A stretch of DNA of 54,484 nt from Stenotrophomonas pictorum JCM 9942 (GCF_001310775.1 NZ_BAZI01000001.1:1-54484); one strand, 5' to 3'; numbered from the stretch's first letter, positions 34,118 through 44,720 are shown. The notes: generated from the sequence alone by a model not told the origin. Made by a program: numbers and translations.

Positions 34118-34718
34118 TCGAACAACTCCACGCCACCACTGACCGGCGTGCGCGAGAGCTGCGCGCGGACGGCCGATTCGGTTGCGGCAACGGCGGCGGC
34201 ATCATCATGGGCATGTGGCAGACGTTGCACCACCACCCGGCCGGTGATGGGAAAGAACCAGATCTTGCGCGGATGGATGCCGCACAGATCCTCGGCGATG
34301 ACCGGAATCTTCTCGGCCAGCAGGTACTGGCGGACGAACTCGGCATTGCGGGTGCCCACCGGGTTGCTGGTGAATCCCTTGAGCACGTTGCGCCGCCGAA
34401 GACCTTGGCTTCCAGCCGCTTGCGGTTGGCGCCGCGCTTGAGCAGATCGTTGATCAGCAGTTCCATCGCATAGCTGCCGTAGCGCGCAGGAGCTCCGTCG
34501 CTTACGGTGCCGTCGGGCAGCAGGAAGTGGTTCATGCCGCCAATACCGAGAATGGGATCGCGGATGCAGGCGGCCACGCACGAACCCAGCGTCGTCGTCA
34601 GTGCGGTGTCGTCATCGACCACCAGGTATTGGGTAGGCAGCAGTTTGGCGGCAATCGTCTGGAAACGACTGTCGCGGTAGCGCATCACGCCGTCGTCGTG
34701 GCGGGTGCTGGACTTCAT
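34114..34718 (-). CDS. cheD: CheD, chemoreceptor glutamine deamidase (one-base frameshift near 34390)
   Basis: A protein of about 201 aa. CheD deamidates Gln residues of MCPs and can interact with CheC-type phosphatases. The catalytic Cys47 ([10 protein letters not shown]) and His64 ([10 protein letters not shown]) are present, followed by [15 protein letters not shown] and FGGA. After the frame break, restored by one base at GGCGGCGCAACG, come [19 protein letters not shown] and [14 protein letters not shown]. The start [19 protein letters not shown] at 34718 has AAGGAA upstream and overlaps the cheR stop. The N terminus is about 20 residues longer than in the Thermotoga protein. The stop overlaps cheB. 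Confidence 0.9.
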
Positions 34719-35565
34719 GCACGGGTTCCTTTCGCGCGCCGGTACAGGGTGCGACCGCACGGCTGGATCAGATCCGCGGCGTGCAGGTAGTTCTCCGAGT
34801 GGCCGGTGTACAGCAATCCATCTTCGGCAAGATGCGGCACCAGTCGCGACAGGATCGCCCGCTGCGTCGGCTTGTCGAAATAGATCATCACGTTGCGACA
34901 GAACAGCGCCTCGAACGGTCCGCCCACGTCATAGCGCGGGGTCAGCAGATTCAGGGGGCGGAAATCGATCAGTGCGCGCAGCGCCGGCACCACCCGGCAT
35001 TTGCTTCATGGGGACCGGTGCCCCGCTGGAAGTAGCGCTTCTTCACTGCAGGCTCCAGCGCGGCGATACGCTCGATCGGATACACGCCCTGCGCGGCGGT
35101 CGCCAGCACCTGCGTGTCCACATCCGTTGCGAGGATGCGCACCGGCGGCGTCAGGCTGCCGAACGCCTCGCAGGCGGTGATGGCGATCGAATAGGGTTCC
35201 TCACCGGTGGACGCCGCACAGGACCAGATATTCAAGGGTGCGTGAGCGGCGCGTTCGCGCAGCTCGTCGTGCAAACGCTCGAAGTGATGCGGTTCGCGGA
35301 AGAACGAGGTGAGGTTGGTGGTCAGTGCGTTGGTGAACGCCTGCCACTCGTCGCCACCGTCCTGTTCGAGCTTGTCCAGATAGTCCTTGAAGTCCCGCAG
35401 GCCCAATACGCGCAGACGGCGGGACAGGCGGCCGTACACCATGTCGCGCTTTGCCGGTGCCAGCGCGATGCCGGCCCGCTGGTGGATCAGTTCGCACACG
35501 CGACGGAAATCCCGGTCGTCGAACTCGAAATCCCGGCCGGCGCTGGGGGAGTGAAGTGTCGTCAT
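34715..35565 (-). CDS. cheR: CheR, MCP methyltransferase (one-base frameshift near 34990-34997)
   Basis: A protein of about 283 aa, an S-adenosylmethionine-dependent methyltransferase that methylates receptor Glu residues. The N-terminal helical domain reads [28 protein letters not shown], then [13 protein letters not shown], the SAM-binding [17 protein letters not shown] and [12 protein letters not shown]. After the break the second half carries [16 protein letters not shown] and [10 protein letters not shown], both conserved. The deletion lies in the GCCGGGTGGTGCC stretch. It starts 10 bp after the MCP1 stop and overlaps cheD by 4 bp. Four of the five receptors upstream carry the C-terminal pentapeptide that tethers CheR in other bacteria. 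Confidence 0.92.
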
Positions 35566-35574
35566 GATCCGGCG

Positions 35575-37743
35575 TCAGCTGGCCAGTGCGAGGGTGTGGG
35601 TGGCGTTCATCCGCGCGGATGGGCCGGCCTCTGCCGTCAAGCGGAATGCGGACACCGCCTCGTCCAGCAGCAGCGCCTGTTCCTCCATCGAGCGCGCGGC
35701 GGCGGTGGCTTCCTCCACCAGGGCGGCGTTCTGCTGGGTGGTTTCATCCATCTGCACCACGGTCTGGTTGACCTGCTCGATACCGGCGGACTGTTCCTGC
35801 GAGGCGGCGGAGATCTCGGCCATGATGTCGGTCACGCGCTGCACGCTGCTGACAATCTCGCCCATGGTGGCGCCGGCCTGGTGCACCAGCGTCGAGCCTT
35901 CGGACACCTTCTCGACGGAATCATCGATCAGCCCCTTGATCTCCTTGGCGGCACCGGCCGAGCGTTGTGCCAGGGTGCGCACTTCACTGGCGACCACGGC
36001 GAAACCGCGGCCCTGCTCGCCGGCCCGCGCCGCCTCCACCGCGGCGTTGAGCGCCAGGATGTTGGTCTGGAAGGCGATGCCGTCGATCACCGAGATGATG
36101 TCGGCGATGCGCCTGGAGGAGGTCTCGATCCCGCTCATCGTGGTCACCACCTGATGAACCACCTGGCCCCCCTGCGAGGCGACCGACGCGGCGCCGATGG
36201 CGAGCTGGTTGGCCTGGCGGGCGTGCTCGGCGTTCTGGCGCACCGTGGAGGTCAGTTCCTCCATCGAAGCGGCGGTTTCTTCCAGATTGGCGGCCTGCTG
36301 CTCGGTGCGCTGCGACAGGTCCTGGTTGCCGGTGGCGATCTCCGAGGCGGCCAGGTTGATGCTGGACGCGGCGTTCTGGATGCGGCCGACAATGCCTGCG
36401 AGCTGGTCGACGGTGGCATTGGCATCGTCACGTATCCGGGCGAACACGCCATTGAACTTGCCGTCCATGCGTACGGTCAGGTCGCCCTGGGCGATGGCGC
36501 GCAGCAGATCCGATATCCGGGTCAGATTGTGGTCGCTGACCTGCATCATGGCGTTGAGGCTTTCCACCATTTCGCGGAAGTCATGTTCGAAGCGGCTTTC
36601 GTCGCCACGCTGGCTGAAGTCGCCGGCGGCGGCCGCGCTACCCAGGCGCTTGATCTCGCCATTGATGGCGGCCAGGTTCTGCTTGATCGTCGCCATGGTT
36701 TCGGTGATGACACGCTTCTGGCCCGGCAGCAGCGGCATGTCCGGACTCAGGTCGCCAATGGCGTAGCGCTGGGCGATGGCGATGACCTGCATGTTCACGT
36801 CGATATGGCTTGCGACCAGCGTGTTGGTCTCGGCGACCATCACCCCGTAGCTGCCCGGGAAGGCACTGGCGTCGATGCGGTGGCCGATGGCGCCGGCATC
36901 GTGCTGGCGGGCCATTTCATTCTGGGCATCGATCACCGCGCGCAACTGGTCCTGCATGCGCCGCATGCTGTCTAGCAGCTGGCCAGTCTCATCGCGGGTG
37001 GCTGCGGCAATGGTGTTGTCCATGCGGCCCTGGGCGATGGCGTTGGCAACAGCGGTGGCGTTGCGCAGGGGCAGCACGATACGGTTGCCGATGATCCAGC
37101 TCAGCGCCACGACCAGCAGCACCAGAAAACCACCCGCCACGGTCATGATCGCGGTGAACCTCAGTGCCTGCGACTGCACATCGTCCATGTACACACCGCT
37201 GGAAACGATCCAGTTCCACGGCTTGTACATGCCGGCGTAGGCGAGTTTTTCCACCGGCTCTTCGTGACCGGGTTTGGCCCATGTGTAGCCGACATAGCCA
37301 CCGCCGCGTTTGGCCGCCTCCACCTGTTCGAAGTAGACGGCCACCCCGTCCTCGCTGCGGAAGTCCTTCATCGGCTTGCCGAGCAGATCCTTGCGGAAAG
37401 GATGCATCAGGACCGTGTAATCGGTGGAATAGATGTTGAAGTAGTTGACGTCGCCATCCGAGCGCATGGCCTGCACTGCGGCGATGGCCTGCTCCTGCGC
37501 GTCGGCCAGTGGCACGCTGCCGTTCTCGGCGAGCTGGGCATAGTGGTCCAGCACGCCGTAGCTCAGCTCCACCTGCGTGCGCAGCGTGTCCTTGCGTGTT
37601 TCATACAGGTCCACGTACTGCATGCGTGCGGCGATCACCGACAGGGCAATGACGCCCAGTACGATCAGTACGGTGAGCAGGTTCAGCTTGCCGCGTACGG
37701 AGATGTTGCTGATGTAACTCGACCAGAGACGATAGATATTCAT
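35575..37743 (-). CDS. Methyl-accepting chemotaxis protein 1: Cache sensor, HAMP array, no C-terminal pentapeptide
   Basis: A 722-aa transmembrane receptor. TM1 is at about 19-40, followed by a periplasmic single Cache domain (about 45-195, with [20 protein letters not shown] and [13 protein letters not shown]), TM2 at about 195-218 and HAMP. Next comes a long tract of HAMP-like repeats ([33 protein letters not shown]) before the signalling domain. The hairpin tip [20 protein letters not shown] is identical to that in the other four receptors. The protein ends [13 protein letters not shown] with no xWxxF tail, unlike its paralogues. A small ligand such as an organic acid or amino acid is likely but cannot be named. 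It heads the unit with cheR, cheD and cheB and has its own FliA-type promoter. Confidence 0.93.
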   Translation of the reverse strand: MNIYRLWSSYISNISVRGKLNLLTVLIVLGVIALSVIAARMQYVDLYETRKDTLRTQVELSYGVLDHYAQLAENGSVPLADAQEQAIAAVQAMRSDGDVNYFNIYSTDYTVLMHPFRKDLLGKPMKDFRSEDGVAVYFEQVEAAKRGGGYVGYTWAKPGHEEPVEKLAYAGMYKPWNWIVSSGVYMDDVQSQALRFTAIMTVAGGFLVLLVVALSWIIGNRIVLPLRNATAVANAIAQGRMDNTIAAATRDETGQLLDSMRRMQDQLRAVIDAQNEMARQHDAGAIGHRIDASAFPGSYGVMVAETNTLVASHIDVNMQVIAIAQRYAIGDLSPDMPLLPGQKRVITETMATIKQNLAAINGEIKRLGSAAAAGDFSQRGDESRFEHDFREMVESLNAMMQVSDHNLTRISDLLRAIAQGDLTVRMDGKFNGVFARIRDDANATVDQLAGIVGRIQNAASSINLAASEIATGNQDLSQRTEQQAANLEETAASMEELTSTVRQNAEHARQANQLAIGAASVASQGGQVVHQVVTTMSGIETSSRRIADIISVIDGIAFQTNILALNAAVEAARAGEQGRGFAVVASEVRTLAQRSAGAAKEIKGLIDDSVEKVSEGSTLVHQAGATMGEIVSSVQRVTDIMAEISAASQEQSAGIEQVNQTVVQMDETTQQNAALVEEATAAARSMEEQALLLDEAVSAFRLTAEAGPSARMNATHTLALAS

Positions 37744-37786
37744 TGACAGGAGGTTGTGGGCAGCAGGGCGTAAGCGGGATACCTGT

Positions 37787-37814
37787 GTATCGGCGCTGTC
37801 AAGGAAAAGTTGAG
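37787..37814 (-). promoter_or_regulatory. FliA (sigma-28) type promoter of MCP1-cheR-cheD-cheB
   Basis: Read on the minus strand: CTCAAC (37814-37809), 14 nt, GCCGATAC (37794-37787). The -10 is perfect and the -35 differs by one base from TCAAG. It lies 44 bp ahead of the start and just downstream of the terminator of MCP2. Confidence 0.75.
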
Positions 37815-37826
37815 CGTCATCAAAGC

Positions 37827-37852
37827 AAAACCCCGGCGTTTGCCGGGGTTTT
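37827..37852 (-). terminator. Terminator of MCP2
   Basis: A perfect 11-bp stem AAAACCCCGGC/GCCGGGGTTTT with a 4-nt loop, 8 bp after the stop, ending in TTTT on the minus strand. Confidence 0.88.
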
Positions 37853-37859
37853 GGGTGGA

Positions 37860-40237
37860 TCAGAACTCCTGCCAGTCCGAGTCGGCCAGTTCGGCCACTG
37901 CGGTTCTGGGGCTGGCGCTGCGGCGCCGTGGCGTGGGTTCCGGGGCAGGGGCCGGCTTGCGCGGCACAGGTTGGGCAGCGGCGATGGTGGACGGCGCGCG
38001 GGTCTCCAGCTGGCTTTCCTCCAGCTGGAACACCGACACCACGTCGGCCAGGTGGCCGGCCTGTTCTTCCATCGAGCGTGCCGCAGCGGTGGCTTCTTCC
38101 ACCAGCGCAGCGTTCTGCTGGGTGGTTTCATCCATCTGCACGACGGTCTGGTTGACCTGCTCGATGCCGGCCGACTGCTCCTGCGAAGCGGCGGAGATCT
38201 CGGCCATGATATCGGTCACGCGCTGTACCGAGGCCACGATCTCGCCCATGGTGGAGCCGGCCTTGCGCACCAGAGCCGAACCATCGGAAACCTTGCTTAC
38301 CGATTCGTCGATCAGCGTCTTGATTTCCTTGGCCGCAGCGGCCGAACGCTGTGCCAGCGTACGCACTTCCGACGCCACGACCGCAAAGCCGCGACCCTGC
38401 TCACCGGCACGTGCAGCTTCCACCGCCGCGTTCAGGGCCAGGATATTGGTCTGGAACGCGATGCCGTCGATGACCGAGAGGATCTCGGCGATCTTCTTCG
38501 AGGACTGCTCGATCTGGCTCATGGTGGTCACCACCTGGCCGACCACCTCACCGCCTTGCGAGGCGACCGATGCCGCACCGATGGCCAACTGGTTGGCCTG
38601 ACGGGCCGACTCGGCGTTCTGGCGTACCGTGGAGGTCAGTTCCTCCATCGAGGCGGCGGTTTCTTCCAGATTGGCGGCCTGCTGCTCGGTACGCTGGGAC
38701 AGGTCGTTGTTGCCGCTGGCAATCTCGGTGGCCGCCGAGTTGATCGAGGCCGACGACTGCTTGATGCGGCTGACGATACCTGACAGCTGCTCGGTGGTGG
38801 CATTGGCGTCGTCACGCATGGTGGCGAACACACCCTGGAAATCGCCATGCATGCGAACAGTCAGATCGCCTTGCGACAGGCCCGACAACAAGCTGGAAAT
38901 CTGCTCCAGGCTGCTGGCGTTGGCATCGAGCAGGCTGTTCAACTGGCTGGCCAGCTGCAGGAAGAAGCCGTCCTTGTCGGTGGTGCCGATACGGCCACTC
39001 AGGTCGCCGGCGGCCGCCGCTTCGATCACGCTGGCCACTTCCTTTTCCACCATGGCTTCGGTGGTGCGGTCACGCCACTCCACGACATGACCCACGGCGA
39101 CGCATCATTGTCGCGGATGACCGAGACGGTCTGGGCGAAATGGGCATTGCCGAAAGTGAGGTCGCGTTTGATGACACCGGTCTTGTCGAGTGTGCCCAGG
39201 ACATTGCTGCTGATTTCACCGCCGGGTTCCAGCTCGGTGACGAGCTTGCCCATCAGCGGCGTGGCGGTGTTGTAGTGCGGCAACGCATGGGAAAGGTCTT
39301 CCACATAGCGGTCCATGGTTTCCTGCACCGCACGGTTGGCATAGACGATTTCCAGCTTCGGGTTGGTCAGATAGACGCCGGTCGAGGAATAGTCCAGCGC
39401 GGTGCGGATGCGCAGGTTCTCATTGGCGATGATCTGATCACGTTCGATCCGTTCGCGCAGGTCGCGTTGCATGCGCTGCATGGCACGCAGCAGGTCGCCG
39501 ACTTCGTCTGCGCGCCGGGTATCGATAATGCCGTCGAGTTTGCCGTTGGCGATTTCATCGGCGGCGTTCACCGCACTGCGCATCGAGCCGACCAGCGAGC
39601 GGGCGAACAGCCACGCCAGCAGCAGGCCGGCACCGATGCCGATCACGACGGTGGCCATGGTCATCGCCGTCGAGGACGTATAGGTGGCGGCGGCTTGCTC
39701 ACTGGCTGCCTGGGCACTGGCATTCGAGTCGTTTGACAGTGCTCCCAGCGAGGCGGTGGTTTTACGGTGCAGGAGACGCGTATCGCTGACGAAGGTGTCG
39801 ACGGCATCGTCCGGCAGATCCAGATCCAGCAATTCGGTCACCGAGTCGTAGGACGCTTTGGTGGCGTTCCAGTCGGTGACAAAGGTGTCGAACAGCTTGC
39901 GCCGTTCCGGCGTGTCGATCTGTTTGGAATAGCTGGCGATGGTTTCGTCGATCTGTCCGCGCAGCTCGGTGGCGCGGGTTTTTGCATCGGCTTTCACATC
40001 GTCACTGGCGCGGACTAGGCCCTGATAGAAAGCGTTGCGGTACTCGCCGACCTTGCTGGACAACTCACCGATGGTGCGCAGGCCAGTCATGCGCCTTTCA
40101 ACCAGATCGGTGGTGACGTTGTCCAGTGAATTAAGGCCGCGATAGGCGACGATGCCCTGGACCAGCATCAAGAGCAGGACGATGCCGAAGGTGAGCATCA
40201 GCTTCGGCATCAATTTGAGGGATTGGATCCACTGCAT
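37860..40237 (-). CDS. Methyl-accepting chemotaxis protein 2: 4-helix-bundle sensor, HAMP-PAS (one-base frameshift near 39094)
   Basis: A receptor of 792 aa. TM1 is near residues 12-33 ([20 protein letters not shown]), a periplasmic 4-helix-bundle (Tar-like) domain spans about 35-190, TM2 is near 192-213, then HAMP. A cytoplasmic PAS domain follows ([20 protein letters not shown]), a second HAMP-like segment ([18 protein letters not shown]) and the MCP signalling domain. The C terminus is an Ala/Pro-rich linker ending SDWQEF, a CheR-tether type pentapeptide. The frame is lost at TCGCCGTGGGTCATG, within the PAS tail; one base restores [14 protein letters not shown]. No promoter of its own is visible in the 90 bp upstream, so it is probably read through from the small periplasmic protein gene. 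Confidence 0.9.
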
Positions 40238-40288
40238 GAGTGTGAGATCTCCGGTGACAAACGCTGCCGAGGTGGCAGAAAGGCGATG

Positions 40289-40317
40289 CCGCCAGCCATC
40301 GGCATGATGGCTGGCGG
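40289..40317 (-). other. Stem-loop between the small periplasmic protein gene and MCP2
   Basis: A perfect 12-bp stem CCGCCAGCCATC with its complement, 5-nt loop, 11 bp after the stop of the upstream gene. No T tract follows. It may partly terminate or mark a processing point before MCP2. Confidence 0.5.
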
Positions 40318-40327
40318 GATATGCGGT

Positions 40328-40714
40328 TTACTTGATGTTTGCCAGCTTCAAGCCCGATGGTGCGGTGACCTCGATCTCGGCGCGTGAGGCGTCGCGCTGG
40401 ATCTTGCCGATCACGCAGACGGTCTTGCCTTCCAGCGATTCCAGCGGGAAACCAAATTTCCCGCGGTTGGCACCGGCGATGCGGGCGGAGAAGGTGTGGC
40501 GCGGGAACGCGCCGCCCATGTGCAGGAACGTCGGCTGGCCTTCGGAACCTTCCGCGTAGCGGGCTTTTTCCACTTTTCCGCAGACCATGCCGTCCTTGCC
40601 GGCAAAGCGCGCGGCGTTTTCCGGCGGAATCATCTCCGCGGTGTCGGCGGCGGCATTGAACGAGGCGGTGGCCAGAACAGCAGCCGTGAGCAGCGGGGTC
40701 AGATGCTTGTACAT
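40328..40714 (-). CDS. Small periplasmic protein in the chemotaxis island, function unknown
   Basis: A 128-aa protein with a clear Sec signal (MYKHLTPLLTAAVLATASFNAAA, cleavage near residue 23). The mature domain of about 105 aa (CGKVEKARYAEGSEGQPTFLHMGG, RHTFSARIAGANRGKFGFPL, GKTVCVIGKIQRDASRAEIEV) has the strand pattern of a small OB-fold protein, with two Cys, one in MVCGKVE and one in TVCVIGK. I do not recognise a named family. GGAG lies 8 bp before the ATG, and a near-consensus FliA promoter lies 55-82 bp upstream, so it is predicted to be co-expressed with the chemotaxis genes. It lies between cheW1 and MCP2. Confidence 0.75.
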   Translation of the reverse strand: MYKHLTPLLTAAVLATASFNAAADTAEMIPPENAARFAGKDGMVCGKVEKARYAEGSEGQPTFLHMGGAFPRHTFSARIAGANRGKFGFPLESLEGKTVCVIGKIQRDASRAEIEVTAPSGLKLANIK

Positions 40715-40768
40715 CGGTATCTCCGGGATGGCGTGTTGGGGTTCCGCGGGGAGGCGGACATGATGTCG

Positions 40769-40796
40769 CTATCGGCCGCGAGAGCCGGTGCTTGAG
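40769..40796 (-). promoter_or_regulatory. FliA (sigma-28) type promoter of the small periplasmic protein (and MCP2)
   Basis: On the minus strand: CTCAAG (40796-40791), 14 nt, GCCGATAG (40776-40769). It matches TCAAG-N14-GCCGATA exactly and lies between the cheW1 stop and the ATG at 40714. Confidence 0.8.
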
Positions 40797-40830
40797 GGAT
40801 GTGCTTGGAAATGCGATGCAATTCGCAGTT

Positions 40831-41322
40831 TCAGGCGGACGCTTCTTCCAGGGCGGTGGTCTGGCCGAGGTCGGTGATGTCCAGCAGGGTCTCGATATCC
40901 AGCAGGATCAGCATCTTGTCGTCGTGCGTACCGATGCCGGAAATGACCCGTGTGTCGACGGCAGCGCCGAACTCGGGGGTCGGGCGGATCTGGTCGCCGG
41001 TCAGCGGAATCACGTCCGAGACGCTGTCCACCACGATGCCGACCACCCGGTCTTCGACGTTGAGCACTATCATCACGGTGAAGGCGTCGTAGCGGGCCTC
41101 GTCCAGGCGCAGTTTCAGGCGCAGGTCGATCACCGGGACGATGGTGCCGCGCAGATTGATCACGCCTTTGATGTAGTGGGGGGCATCGGGCACGCGCGTG
41201 ACCGAATCGTAGCCGCGGATTTCCTGCACTTTCAGGATATCCACGCCGTAGTGCTCGTTGCCGAGAGTGAAGCTGAGGTATTCACCGCCAGTGCTGGCGG
41301 CGAGCGTGCGGGTGTCGTTCAT
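40831..41322 (-). CDS. cheW: CheW adaptor protein 1
   Basis: A 163-aa CheW coupling chemoreceptors to CheA. The two SH3-like subdomains show EYLSFTLGNEHYGVDILKVQEIRG, then IKGVINLRGTIVPVIDLRLKL with the conserved Asn-Leu-Arg-Gly receptor-binding turn, and IVVDSVSDVIPL. It ends with a short acidic tail. A second CheW-type gene begins at the right edge of the window, so at least two adaptors exist. It has its own FliA-type promoter, downstream of the YcgR gene. Confidence 0.94.
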   Translation of the reverse strand: MNDTRTLAASTGGEYLSFTLGNEHYGVDILKVQEIRGYDSVTRVPDAPHYIKGVINLRGTIVPVIDLRLKLRLDEARYDAFTVMIVLNVEDRVVGIVVDSVSDVIPLTGDQIRPTPEFGAAVDTRVISGIGTHDDKMLILLDIETLLDITDLGQTTALEEASA

Positions 41323-41373
41323 GGCGGTTCCTGGTCTTGGCGTCGAGCCGGTGCGGAGCTGGGTACAGCTCCG

Positions 41374-41401
41374 GTATCGGCGTTTGCCGCCAGGACTTTA
41401 G
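41374..41401 (-). promoter_or_regulatory. FliA (sigma-28) type promoter of cheW1
   Basis: On the minus strand: CTAAAG (41401-41396), 14 nt, GCCGATAC (41381-41374). This is a full match to TAAAG-N14-GCCGATA, about 50 bp ahead of the start. Confidence 0.88.
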
Positions 41402-41411
41402 GTCCCGCGCC

Positions 41412-42185
41412 TCAGAAGTCGCCGTTCAGGCGGGCCTTGCGCTCGCGGTCCACGCGGAAGATGTAGCGCTGGATCATCGCGTCGGCGCCGCGCGGCAGGT
41501 CATCAAAGCGCAGTCCGACGCGCAGCTGCTCGCTGCCGTTGGGCTGTTTCTGCAGCCGCTGGTTGCATACGATCAGTGTGACGGGAATGGGCGGCGTGTC
41601 GGGCAGCCGGAGTTCGCAGCCGCGATAGCGCTGCTGCAGTTGCAGTGGCACGGTGTCCGCGGGGAACAGCAGGGCGATGCCACCGGCGCTGATATCGACC
41701 ACCCGCCAGGCGCGTGGTTCCTCATCGCCGGTGATGGGCAGGGTGCAGTGCGGGGAATCGCCAATTGGCGTTTCCAGCCGATAGAAGTCGCGGCGCTGCA
41801 GGTGGTGGATCTCGTCCGGTACCTCGACGCGGAACGCGGTCCGGCCGTGCTCCTCGATGCGTTCCAGCTGTGGCAGACGGAAGCGCACGGTGACCTTGTC
41901 CACCAGGGCGAAGCACAGCAGGTAGCCCGCATTGGCGGCATCGCGGTTGACTGCCGCCAGCGGGCTGCCGTCGAGCAGCAGGGTGTCGCCGTCCAGCTCC
42001 AGCACGGCTGTCGGGAATCCGTTCTCGCGCCCCTCCGGGTGGGCCGTCACCGTGGCGCGCTGGTCGATCAGGGCCTGCAGCAGGAGCTGGATCTGGCGCG
42101 GATTGCGGACAATGTATTTGTCGTCGGCATAGAGATTGCCGTCGAAGGAGGGAGTGCTGGCGGTGGTCTGTACAAGCTCGGACAT
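41412..42185 (-). CDS. YcgR-type flagellar brake protein (PilZ domain)
   Basis: A 257-aa protein with an N-terminal YcgR domain (about 15-125) and a C-terminal PilZ domain. c-di-GMP-binding motifs are intact: RRDFYR (RxxxR, Arg132/Arg136) and DISAGG (DxSxxG, Asp164-Gly169). When c-di-GMP is bound, YcgR proteins contact the flagellar motor and slow or bias it. I chose ATG 42185 (MSELVQTTAST); the in-frame extension to 42332 runs through its FliA promoter and a hairpin and is rejected. Its place among che genes and its own sigma-28 promoter support a flagellar role. It links the RpfG/EAL c-di-GMP enzymes of this window to swimming. Confidence 0.88.
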   Translation of the reverse strand: MSELVQTTASTPSFDGNLYADDKYIVRNPRQIQLLLQALIDQRATVTAHPEGRENGFPTAVLELDGDTLLLDGSPLAAVNRDAANAGYLLCFALVDKVTVRFRLPQLERIEEHGRTAFRVEVPDEIHHLQRRDFYRLETPIGDSPHCTLPITGDEEPRAWRVVDISAGGIALLFPADTVPLQLQQRYRGCELRLPDTPPIPVTLIVCNQRLQKQPNGSEQLRVGLRFDDLPRGADAMIQRYIFRVDRERKARLNGDF

Positions 42186-42244
42186 GATCGGGAAGCAAGT
42201 AGGCCAAGGGCTGCAGGAGACGCTATCTATAGCGCCAAACTGTG

Positions 42245-42272
42245 ATATCGGCCACTTTTCCCATTGCTTTAG
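42245..42272 (-). promoter_or_regulatory. FliA (sigma-28) type promoter of the YcgR gene
   Basis: On the minus strand: CTAAAG (42272-42267), 14 nt, GCCGATAT (42252-42245). A full consensus match, 60 bp ahead of the start. Confidence 0.88.
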
Positions 42273-42308
42273 CCCGGTCCGTAACGCGTCCCGGGCCGAT
42301 CTGCGGCC

Positions 42309-42332
42309 GTGGAGGTGCCGGGGCACCTCCAC
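42309..42332 (-). other. Stem-loop after MCP3 (possible terminator)
   Basis: A 10-bp perfect stem GTGGAGGTGC/GCACCTCCAC with a 4-nt loop, 9 bp past the MCP3 stop. No T tract follows on the minus strand. Confidence 0.5.
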
Positions 42333-42341
42333 GACGGTGCA

Positions 42342-44720
42342 TCAGAACTCGCTCCAGTCCTGGCCGCTTGTGATCGCAGAACGAGGCGCTGATGGGGCTT
42401 TCGCGCGCAGCACCGGCCGTGCGCGTGCCGCATCGCTCGGTATTTTGCTCGCAACCTTGGCGACCTTTGCCACGGGAGCTGGCACGGTCGTTGACAGCTG
42501 GAACAGCGCAACGGCCTTGCTGAGTGCGTTGGCCTGATCTTCCATCGCGCGGGCGGCGGCGGTGGCTTCTTCCACCAGCGCGGCGTTCTGCTGGGTGGTC
42601 TCGTCCATCTGTACCACGGTCTGGTTGACCTGCTCGATGCCGCCGACTGCTCCTGCGAGGCGGACGAGATCTCGGCCATGATGTCGGTCACACGCTGAAC
42701 GCTGCCGACGATCTCGTCCATGGTGGCGCCGGCCTGGCGCACCAGTGCGGAGCCTTCGGACACCTTTTCCACGGAGTCGTCGATCAGGCTTTTGATCTCC
42801 TTGGCCGCTGCGGCCGAGCGCTGGGCCAAACCACGTACTTCTGAGGCCACCACGGCAAAGCCGCGACCCTGTTCGCCCGCGCGAGCGGCTTCGACCGCGG
42901 CGTTCAGTGCCAGGATATTGGTCTGGAAGGCGATGCCGTCGATCACCGAGATGATGTCGGCGATCCTCTTCGACGACTGTTCGATCGCCGTCATGGTGGT
43001 GACTACCTGGGTAACCACCTTGCCTCCTTGCGAGGCGACACCATGGGCGCCGATGGCCAACTGGTTGGCCTGACGTGCGTGTTCGGCATTCTGGCGGACG
43101 GTGGAGGTCAGCTCCTCCATCGAGGCGGCGGTTTCTTCCAGATTGGCGGCCTGCTGCTCGGTGCGCTGCGACAGATCCTGGTTGCCGCTAGCGATTTCAT
43201 GGGCGGCAAGATTGATGCCCGATGCTGCGCCCTGGATATCGCCGATGATCGTGGTCAGCTGCGCGATGGTGGTGTTGGCATCGTCACGGATCTGCGCGAA
43301 CACGCCATGGAAGTCGCCGTGCATGCGCTGGGTCAGATCGCCGCTGGACAACGCTGTCAGTACCCTCGAGACCTGGCCGATGCTGCCGTTGAAGGTTTCC
43401 AGCAAGCCATTGAGCTGATCTGAAAGCTGCAGCAGGAACCCTTCCTTGCCTTCCAGTCCGATGCGTTTTGACAGGTCGCCGCGCGCGGCGGCTTCCACGA
43501 TGTGGCTGACTTCCCGTTCGACCCGAACCTCCTCGGTCCGGTCGGCCCACTCCACGACAAAGCCGAGCAGGGTGCCTTCGGCGTCGCGGACCGTTGATGA
43601 TCTGTCGCAGCACGTGGTCGCCGAGCGAGATCTGTCCACGGTGGGTGCCACGCAGCTCACCCAGTACGTGCCGTTGATGTGCTGGCTTCTTGTGGAAGCT
43701 GTCGATATTGGCGCCGATGAGTGTTGTGGTGTTGAATGCAGGCAGGTCGCGGCGGATATCGTGTTCGGCCTTTTCCAGCATCTGGAACAGTGACCGGTTG
43801 GCATAGAGGATGTTGAGGTCCGCATCGGAGATCATGATGTTGGTGGTGACATCATCCAGTGCGGTACGGATGCGCAGGTTCTCGGTGGCCAACGCCTGGT
43901 CGCGCTCATTGCGCGAGCGCAGCTGCACAACCATGTGGCCGATGTCGGCATGGATCCGCCCAATCTCGTCACACGCTTCAGGCAGGGGACGCACTGAAAG
44001 ATCGCCTTCGGCAACTGCGCGAACGGCCCTGGATGCGGCGGACAGCGGACCAAGTATCGAGCGGGCGATATACAGGCACGGCAGCAGGGCGGAAAGCATG
44101 ACCAGCGTGCAGGCAATAATCAGCGCACGGGTGAAGCTCCAGGCGCGGGCTTCAATATCATCGGTGTATTCACCGCTGCCGATGATCCAGCCCCAGCGTT
44201 TGTGCAGGCCGACATAGGAGATTTTCTGCACGGCGGCATCGGTGCCGGGCTTGGGCCAGGTGTAATCGAGGAAGCCACCGCCGCTGACGCGGCCCAGACG
44301 GGCCATCTCAACGAAGATCTTTTTGCCATCGGCACTTGTCGAGTTGCTGAGGTCTGTGCCGTTCAGTGCCTTCTGGTGGGGGTGCATCAGCATGGTGGGA
44401 TGCAGGTCATTGACCCAGACGTAATCGCTGCCGTTGGCGCTGCGCAGCGATTCAAGTGCGGACAGGGCCAGGTGCTGCGCTTGGTCTTCACTCAGCTCGC
44501 CTGCTTCGGCGCGGTCAGCGTAACGGTTTGCCAACGCCAGCGCCGCTTCCACCCGGGTATGCAGTGTGTTGCGCTCGTTCTGGATCAGCTCGGAGTGGTT
44601 GCGCTGTGCGGTGACAACGCACAGCGTGACGATGCCGACAGCCAGTACCGCGAGCATCAGCATGAACTTCTTTTTCAAAGGTAGATTGCGGAACGCACGG
44701 AGCAACAGACTTGACTTCAT
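42342..44720 (-). CDS. Methyl-accepting chemotaxis protein 3: Cache sensor, HAMP-PAS (two compensating frame changes, near 43592 and 42641)
   Basis: A receptor of 792 aa once two indels are corrected. TM1 is near 15-37, followed by a periplasmic Cache domain ([35 protein letters not shown]), TM2, HAMP, a cytoplasmic PAS domain ([20 protein letters not shown]), a HAMP-like segment and the signalling domain. It ends QDWSEF, a CheR-tether pentapeptide. Near 43592 one surplus base separates VLRQIIN from [15 protein letters not shown]. Near 42641 one missing base separates SQEQSA from [14 protein letters not shown]. The two changes cancel, and the corrected length equals that of MCP2. The start [18 protein letters not shown] at 44720 fits the TM1 position. 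Terminator-like hairpin downstream; FliA-type promoter upstream. Confidence 0.87.

Noticed and set aside
34715-34993. Separate 92-codon gene between cheD and cheR
   Set aside because: It is the second half of the CheR methyltransferase after a one-base deletion.
34705-36975. Open frame of 756 codons on the plus strand opposite cheR and MCP1
   Set aside because: Antisense shadow; Gly/His/Leu-rich repetitive text that mirrors the MCP sequence and recurs opposite the other receptors.
42342-42617. Separate small gene of 91 codons ending DWSEF
   Set aside because: It is the C-terminal end of MCP3, separated only by a one-base deletion.
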